Shown here: piece after piece, positions 4,990-7,729 of the stretch | Layout of the letters: each line of letters starts with the position of its first letter | Numbering within the stretch: the first letter of the stretch is position 1 | Notes under the pieces: model-generated | Seen by the model: only the letters and a program-made list of their open reading frames with translations | Database searches by the model: none | What the model was told of the DNA's origin: nothing | Position numbers and translations under genes: made by a program | From: an uncultured Microbacteriaceae bacterium | GTDB lineage: Bacteria; Actinomycetota; Actinomycetes; Actinomycetales; Microbacteriaceae | Direction: 5' to 3' | Length of the DNA stretch: 7,729 nucleotides | NCBI GenBank assembly: GCA_943914115.1 | Contig: CALUAU010000096.1 | Span: 1 to 7,729, forward strand

Positions 4990-6258
4990 TTGGCAGCCGA
5001 GAATCTCGCACGCACCAGTTCAGATTCGTCGCAGTCACCGCTCGGGCGCAAACCGGCACCGGCATCGGATGCGCCACTGTGCCCGGGCGCGCTGGTTTCG
5101 GCAGCCACCGAACCCGCTCGCGACGGCAGCGCCTGGGTGAAGGCGGGCGTTGACTACGACGGCATCCTGCTCACATCGTTCGGTGGCCCAGAATCACAGG
5201 AAGATGTGATTCCCTTCCTGCGCAATGTCACCGCCGGCCGCGGTATCCCAGATGAGCGGCTGGAAGAGGTTGCGGTGCACTATCGCACCCACGGCGGGGT
5301 GAGCCCCATCAACGAGCAGAACCGGCAGCTGCGCGATGCACTGGCTGCTGAGCTCAAGCGGCGCGGCCACCAGCTGCCCGTGTACTGGGGTAACCGCAAT
5401 TGGCATCCTTACATTGTTGATGCGCTGAACGACGCACACGAGGCGGGCGCGAAGCGGCTGCTGGCTGTCGCCACCAGCGCCTACTCGTCGTACTCGTCAT
5501 GCCGGCAGTATCGCGAAGACTATGCCGACGCGCTTGAGGCGCTGCAGCTGACGGGTGAGGTCGAGATCGATAAGGTACGCCAGTTCTTCGACCACCCGGG
5601 ATTTGTGAAACCGTTTGAGCTGGGGCTGCGCGAGGCGATCGACAGCATCCTTACCGAGCGTCCCGAGCTGCAACCGAGCGATATCGAGGTGTTGTTCACC
5701 ACCCACTCCATTCCGAGCGCGGATGCGGAGCACTCAGGCCCCGACACCCGCGGTTTTGGTTTCGGTGGCGCCTACGCCGCGCAACACCTCGAGGTGTCGC
5801 GTGCGGTGGTAACGAGTGTCGAAGCGGGCCTGGGCGGCACCCCGCTGAGCTGGCAGCTGGTGTACCAATCGCGTTCGGGCCCGCCGAGCCAGCCCTGGCT
5901 TGAGCCCGACATTAACGATGTGATCGAGGGGCTGCCGGATGCCGGTAAGGCCGCGGTGATCGTGGTGCCGATTGGTTTCGTGAGCGACCATATGGAAGTG
6001 CTTTGGGATCTCGACAATGAGGCACGGCAGAGCGCGGCGGATGCGCAGCTGCTGTTCCGACGCACCCCCACCCCGGGTGTGCATCCCGCTTTCGTGAGCG
6101 GTCTTGCCGACCTGATCGAAGAGCGCTTATACGGCACACCGAAGGACGCCCGTCCGGCCTGCACCAGCCTTGGCCCCTGGTATGACGTGTGCCGGGCCGG
6201 TTGCTGTGAGAACACCCGGTTGGGTTTCCGTCCAGCGCTGGCGGGCTTGCAGCCCTAA
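4990..6258 (+). CDS. hemH: Coproporphyrin III ferrochelatase (HemH/CpfC) with N-terminal extension
   Basis: This enzyme inserts Fe2+ into coproporphyrin III to form coproheme, the substrate of HemQ. Family marks are YDGILLTSFGGPES (residues 56-69), the substrate-side loop SAYSSYSSCRQYRED (163-177), TTHSIP with the catalytic His239, WQLVYQSRSGPPSQPWLEPD (288-307), and PIGFVSDHMEVLWDLD with Glu336. Cysteines C171, C391, C401, C405 and C406 fit the actinobacterial ferrochelatases that bind a [2Fe-2S] cluster through one internal and several C-terminal cysteines; which four act here I cannot tell. The frame opens with TTG at 4990, directly after the hemQ TAG, giving 422 residues and about 55 residues of Ser/Pro/Ala-rich sequence before the fold. 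The GTG at 5137 (373 residues) is the main alternative start and matches the usual length better. Codon use in the extension looks coding. Neither start has a good ribosome binding site, so coupling to hemQ is likely. The call of function is secure; the start is not. Confidence 0.93.
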   Translation: MAAENLARTSSDSSQSPLGRKPAPASDAPLCPGALVSAATEPARDGSAWVKAGVDYDGILLTSFGGPESQEDVIPFLRNVTAGRGIPDERLEEVAVHYRTHGGVSPINEQNRQLRDALAAELKRRGHQLPVYWGNRNWHPYIVDALNDAHEAGAKRLLAVATSAYSSYSSCRQYREDYADALEALQLTGEVEIDKVRQFFDHPGFVKPFELGLREAIDSILTERPELQPSDIEVLFTTHSIPSADAEHSGPDTRGFGFGGAYAAQHLEVSRAVVTSVEAGLGGTPLSWQLVYQSRSGPPSQPWLEPDINDVIEGLPDAGKAAVIVVPIGFVSDHMEVLWDLDNEARQSAADAQLLFRRTPTPGVHPAFVSGLADLIEERLYGTPKDARPACTSLGPWYDVCRAGCCENTRLGFRPALAGLQP

Positions 6259-6259
6259 C

Positions 6260-6358
6260 CGGATAAATCTGAAACCAGCGAAATCAGCGTCTGCCTCGAG
6301 CCTGTCGGTCATCCTCTGGCGTGAATTTATCCGCTGAAAATGACTGCGGCCTCGAGGC
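6260..6358. repeat. Cluster of inverted and direct repeats in the hemH downstream spacer
   Basis: The 139-bp spacer 6259-6397 holds a perfect 9-bp inverted pair, CGGATAAAT (6260-6268) and ATTTATCCG (6325-6333); a tandem 9-bp repeat GAAACCAGC/GAAATCAGC (6271-6288, one mismatch); and GCCTCGAG at 6293-6300 and 6349-6356, the second copy extended to the perfect 10-bp palindrome GCCTCGAGGC (6349-6358). None is a standard T-tailed terminator. The AT-rich arms stand out from the GC-rich surroundings. They could loop the RNA at the end of the hem transcript or serve as operators for the next gene. Confidence 0.4.
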
Positions 6359-6376
6359 ATGCGAGGATAGCCGCAA

Positions 6377-6394
6377 TACCATCAACGCGGAGGA
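6377..6394 (+). promoter_or_regulatory. Weak -10 candidate and Shine-Dalgarno of the Gly/Tyr/Gln-rich membrane protein gene
   Basis: GGAGGA at 6389-6394 lies 3 nt before the ATG at 6398 and is a good ribosome binding site. TACCAT at 6377-6382 fits TAnnnT, but it would start the RNA at about 6389, on the binding site itself, so the real promoter may lie further upstream. No -35 is clear. Confidence 0.4.
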
Positions 6395-6397
6395 AGC

Positions 6398-7396
6398 ATG
6401 TCGAATCAGTATCCGCCTGCCGGAGGGCAGGGTAACTACGACCCGAATTATCCCGGCGGCGGCCAGGGACAGTATGGTCAGCATGCCGGCGGTAGTGACT
6501 ACGCGTCGTATTCGCAGGGTGCGGGTCAGCAAGGATACGACCAGTACGCCGGTCAGGATGCGCAGCAGGTGTATGGCGGCGAACCTTCCGGATACGACAA
6601 CTACGGCTACGACGGTGGTCACTACGGTGGCGGTTATGGCGACCAGTATCAGCAGGCCGGTGCGGCTAATGGTTACGGCGGTGGCCAGTCTGAACCCGAA
6701 AAGAAGGGTGTTGCGCCCTGGGTTTGGATTGTTGCCGCGGTAGCTGCTGTGGCGCTCGTTGTTGGTGGTGTTTTTGGTGTTATGGCACTGATGAACAACA
6801 CCGGTGGCAACACAACGGCCAGCGGCGGTGAAAGCACCAGCAATAACGACGGTGACGAAACCGGCGACGAAACCGGTGGTGATGAAATCGAAACTGACCC
6901 GGTCGACCCGGTCGGCGGCGACGATTACAGCATCTCGTCGCGGACGGGAGTCACCGATATTTCCCTTGATGGCTACAGCGGCAGCGACTTCACCACCTAT
7001 GACGGGGGGAGCGATCCGCACATGATGAGTGCCATGAGCAAGGACAGCACCTGCCTGATGATGGCGCAGGTCATGCCCGACAGCGCCGCCGGTGTCACCA
7101 CCGAACAAATGCGGGGTCAGTTGGGTGCTGCACTGGTCACGATGGGTGACCCAGACGGTAAGGCCGACGATCTCGGCACCGCCACCTTGACCGACTCAAG
7201 CGGCAAGCGGGTGGAGTTCTTGCTGGCGAAGTTCTCGGGTGATTTCAGCGGAATATCTGAAGCCTACGCTGCCATCCACACCTTCCCCGACAGCGGCCAC
7301 ATGATGATGATTGCCGGTATGTGCAACTCGGGCAAGATGTCGCAGTCTGACTTCCAGCAGGCAGCCGAACAGGTTCAGTTCACGCTCAAACCGTAA
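6398..7396 (+). CDS. Single-pass membrane protein with Gly/Tyr/Gln-rich cytoplasmic tail, function unknown
   Basis: I do not recognise a named family. The 332 residues fall into four parts. Residues 1-97 are low complexity, about 29 Gly, 16 Tyr and 16 Gln, with no Lys or Arg. KKG at 101-103 precedes one strong transmembrane helix (about 105-131), so the tail should be inside and the rest outside. Residues 132-176 are a Gly/Thr/Ser/Asp/Glu-rich acidic linker. Residues 177-332 look like a compact exported domain with two cysteines (C219, C309) that may form a disulfide. Its Met/His/Cys content is striking: HMM at 208-210, CLMM at 219-222, HMMM at 301-304, MC at 308-309. The layout (disordered tail, helix, linker, small exported domain) is common among uncharacterised actinobacterial envelope proteins and resembles sensor or LpqN/PknH-like exported domains only in general form. 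It is preceded by GGAGGA and followed by a strong terminator, so it is probably monocistronic or the last gene of its unit. Confidence 0.85.
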   Translation: MSNQYPPAGGQGNYDPNYPGGGQGQYGQHAGGSDYASYSQGAGQQGYDQYAGQDAQQVYGGEPSGYDNYGYDGGHYGGGYGDQYQQAGAANGYGGGQSEPEKKGVAPWVWIVAAVAAVALVVGGVFGVMALMNNTGGNTTASGGESTSNNDGDETGDETGGDEIETDPVDPVGGDDYSISSRTGVTDISLDGYSGSDFTTYDGGSDPHMMSAMSKDSTCLMMAQVMPDSAAGVTTEQMRGQLGAALVTMGDPDGKADDLGTATLTDSSGKRVEFLLAKFSGDFSGISEAYAAIHTFPDSGHMMMIAGMCNSGKMSQSDFQQAAEQVQFTLKP

Positions 7397-7412
7397 GGCA
7401 CGGTAAACAAAG

Positions 7413-7450
7413 CGGCACCGACGTCGTTATTGGCGTCGGTGCCGTGTTTT
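7413..7450 (+). terminator. Strong intrinsic terminator after the Gly/Tyr/Gln-rich gene
   Basis: CGGCACCGACG (7413-7423) pairs perfectly with CGTCGGTGCCG (7434-7444): an 11-bp GC-rich stem with a 10-nt loop, followed by TGTTTT. It starts 17 bp after the stop codon at 7396. This is the only textbook intrinsic terminator in the window. Confidence 0.88.
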
Positions 7451-7452
7451 CC

Positions 7453-7478
7453 CGGTGACGGCCCCTGAGCCGTGACCG
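7453..7478. repeat. Imperfect inverted repeat behind the terminator
   Basis: CGGTGACGGC (7453-7462) and GCCGTGACCG (7469-7478) are 10-bp arms with one mismatch around a 6-nt loop. There is no T-run. It lies between the terminator and the promoter region of the next gene and could be a second stem or a regulator site. Confidence 0.35.
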
Positions 7479-7502
7479 CGGCCAGGCACATTCGGTGGAC
7501 GT

Positions 7503-7526
7503 TAGACTTAGCGGTAGATCGGAGGA
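7503..7526 (+). promoter_or_regulatory. Putative -10 box and ribosome binding site of the last, partial gene
   Basis: TAGACT at 7503-7508 fits TAnnnT and would start transcription near 7515. GGAGGA at 7521-7526 lies 7 nt before the ATG at 7534, an ideal Shine-Dalgarno that sets the start. The -35 is not clear. Confidence 0.45.
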
Positions 7527-7533
7527 AGTGCTC

Positions 7534-7729
7534 ATGAGTGGGTTTACAGATGCAGTGAGCCGCGACCAGCGAATTCGCAACCTGCCCGACAAGCTTTGGC
7601 TGTCGATGCTGATGCGCGCCCTGCCCGCGATTATCGGTGCCCTCGTGATCGCTTTTACGCCCGACCACTCACCACGCTTCGGGTTTTACGTGTTCGGCAC
7701 AGTGGCACTGTGGTCGGGTGTGATCGCTG
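7534..7729 (+). CDS. Small polytopic membrane protein, 5' part only
   Basis: The frame from ATG 7534 stays open to the right edge and gives 65 residues plus one base. It begins MSGFTDAVSRDQRIRNLPDK, a short polar head, followed by a hydrophobic segment (roughly residues 22-41, with ALPAIIGALVIAF) and the start of a second one (GFYVFGTVALWSGVIA). Two closely spaced helices with an ALPAIIGAL-type start recall DUF308/HdeD-like small membrane proteins, but this is a loose resemblance. The ribosome binding site is strong. A terminator separates it from the gene before, so it is its own transcription unit. The function is unknown and the end lies outside the window. Confidence 0.7.
   Translation, partial: MSGFTDAVSRDQRIRNLPDKLWLSMLMRALPAIIGALVIAFTPDHSPRFGFYVFGTVALWSGVIA

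Noticed and set aside
5480..5500. Tandem TACTCGTCG/TACTCGTCA repeat in hemH
   Set aside because: It encodes the conserved SAYSSYSSCRQY loop of actinobacterial ferrochelatases, so the repeat follows from the protein sequence.
6284..7108. Long minus-strand open frame (274 codons) opposite the Gly/Tyr/Gln-rich gene
   Set aside because: Its Val/Thr/Ala-rich composition mirrors the Tyr, Gly and Asp codons of the plus strand. The plus gene has a good ribosome binding site, a transmembrane helix and a terminator, while the minus frame has none of these.

Overview
The window reads as chromosomal DNA from a high-GC Gram-positive bacterium (Actinobacteria). The reasons are GC-rich third codon positions, use of GTG and TTG starts, a coproheme decarboxylase of the actinobacterial type with a distal histidine, a ferrochelatase with a cysteine-rich C-terminus, and TAnnnT boxes placed so that transcripts would begin at the start codon (leaderless mRNA). 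A member of the Microbacteriaceae or a near relative is my best guess, held loosely. I see no insertion sequence, phage gene, tRNA, rRNA or CRISPR array, and the region looks like ordinary core genome.

Layout. An NAD(P)H-dependent FMN reductase-like flavoprotein (143-715, +) is followed by azlC and azlD (847-1554 and 1551-1871, +). These encode a two-subunit branched-chain amino acid exporter of the AzlCD/BrnFE type, and the two genes overlap by 4 bp. A membrane acyltransferase of the acyltransferase-3 family (1849-2841, -) is convergent with azlD; the two coding regions overlap tail to tail by 23 bp. Divergent from the acyltransferase is serA (2981-4192, +), a short E. coli-type D-3-phosphoglycerate dehydrogenase with a C-terminal ACT domain. 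Next come hemQ/chdC (4282-4989, +) and hemH/cpfC (4990-6258, +), which abut with no spacer. They encode the last two steps of coproporphyrin-dependent heme synthesis: iron insertion into coproporphyrin III, then decarboxylation of coproheme to heme b.

After a 139-bp spacer rich in small repeats comes a one-helix membrane protein (6398-7396, +). It has a Gly/Tyr/Gln-rich cytoplasmic tail and a Met/His/Cys-patterned extracytoplasmic domain. It is closed by the clearest intrinsic terminator in the window. The start of a small polytopic membrane protein (7534 onward, +) runs off the right edge.

The genes fall into separate functional units: redox enzyme, amino acid export, lipid or glycan acylation, serine synthesis, heme completion, unknown envelope protein. 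The most unusual items are the Gly/Tyr/Gln-tailed envelope protein, the long N-terminal extension on the ferrochelatase, the pair of apparently leaderless promoters in front of serA and hemQ, and several dyad-symmetric sites in the spacers. I do not see convincing evidence of a wholly new multi-gene system.
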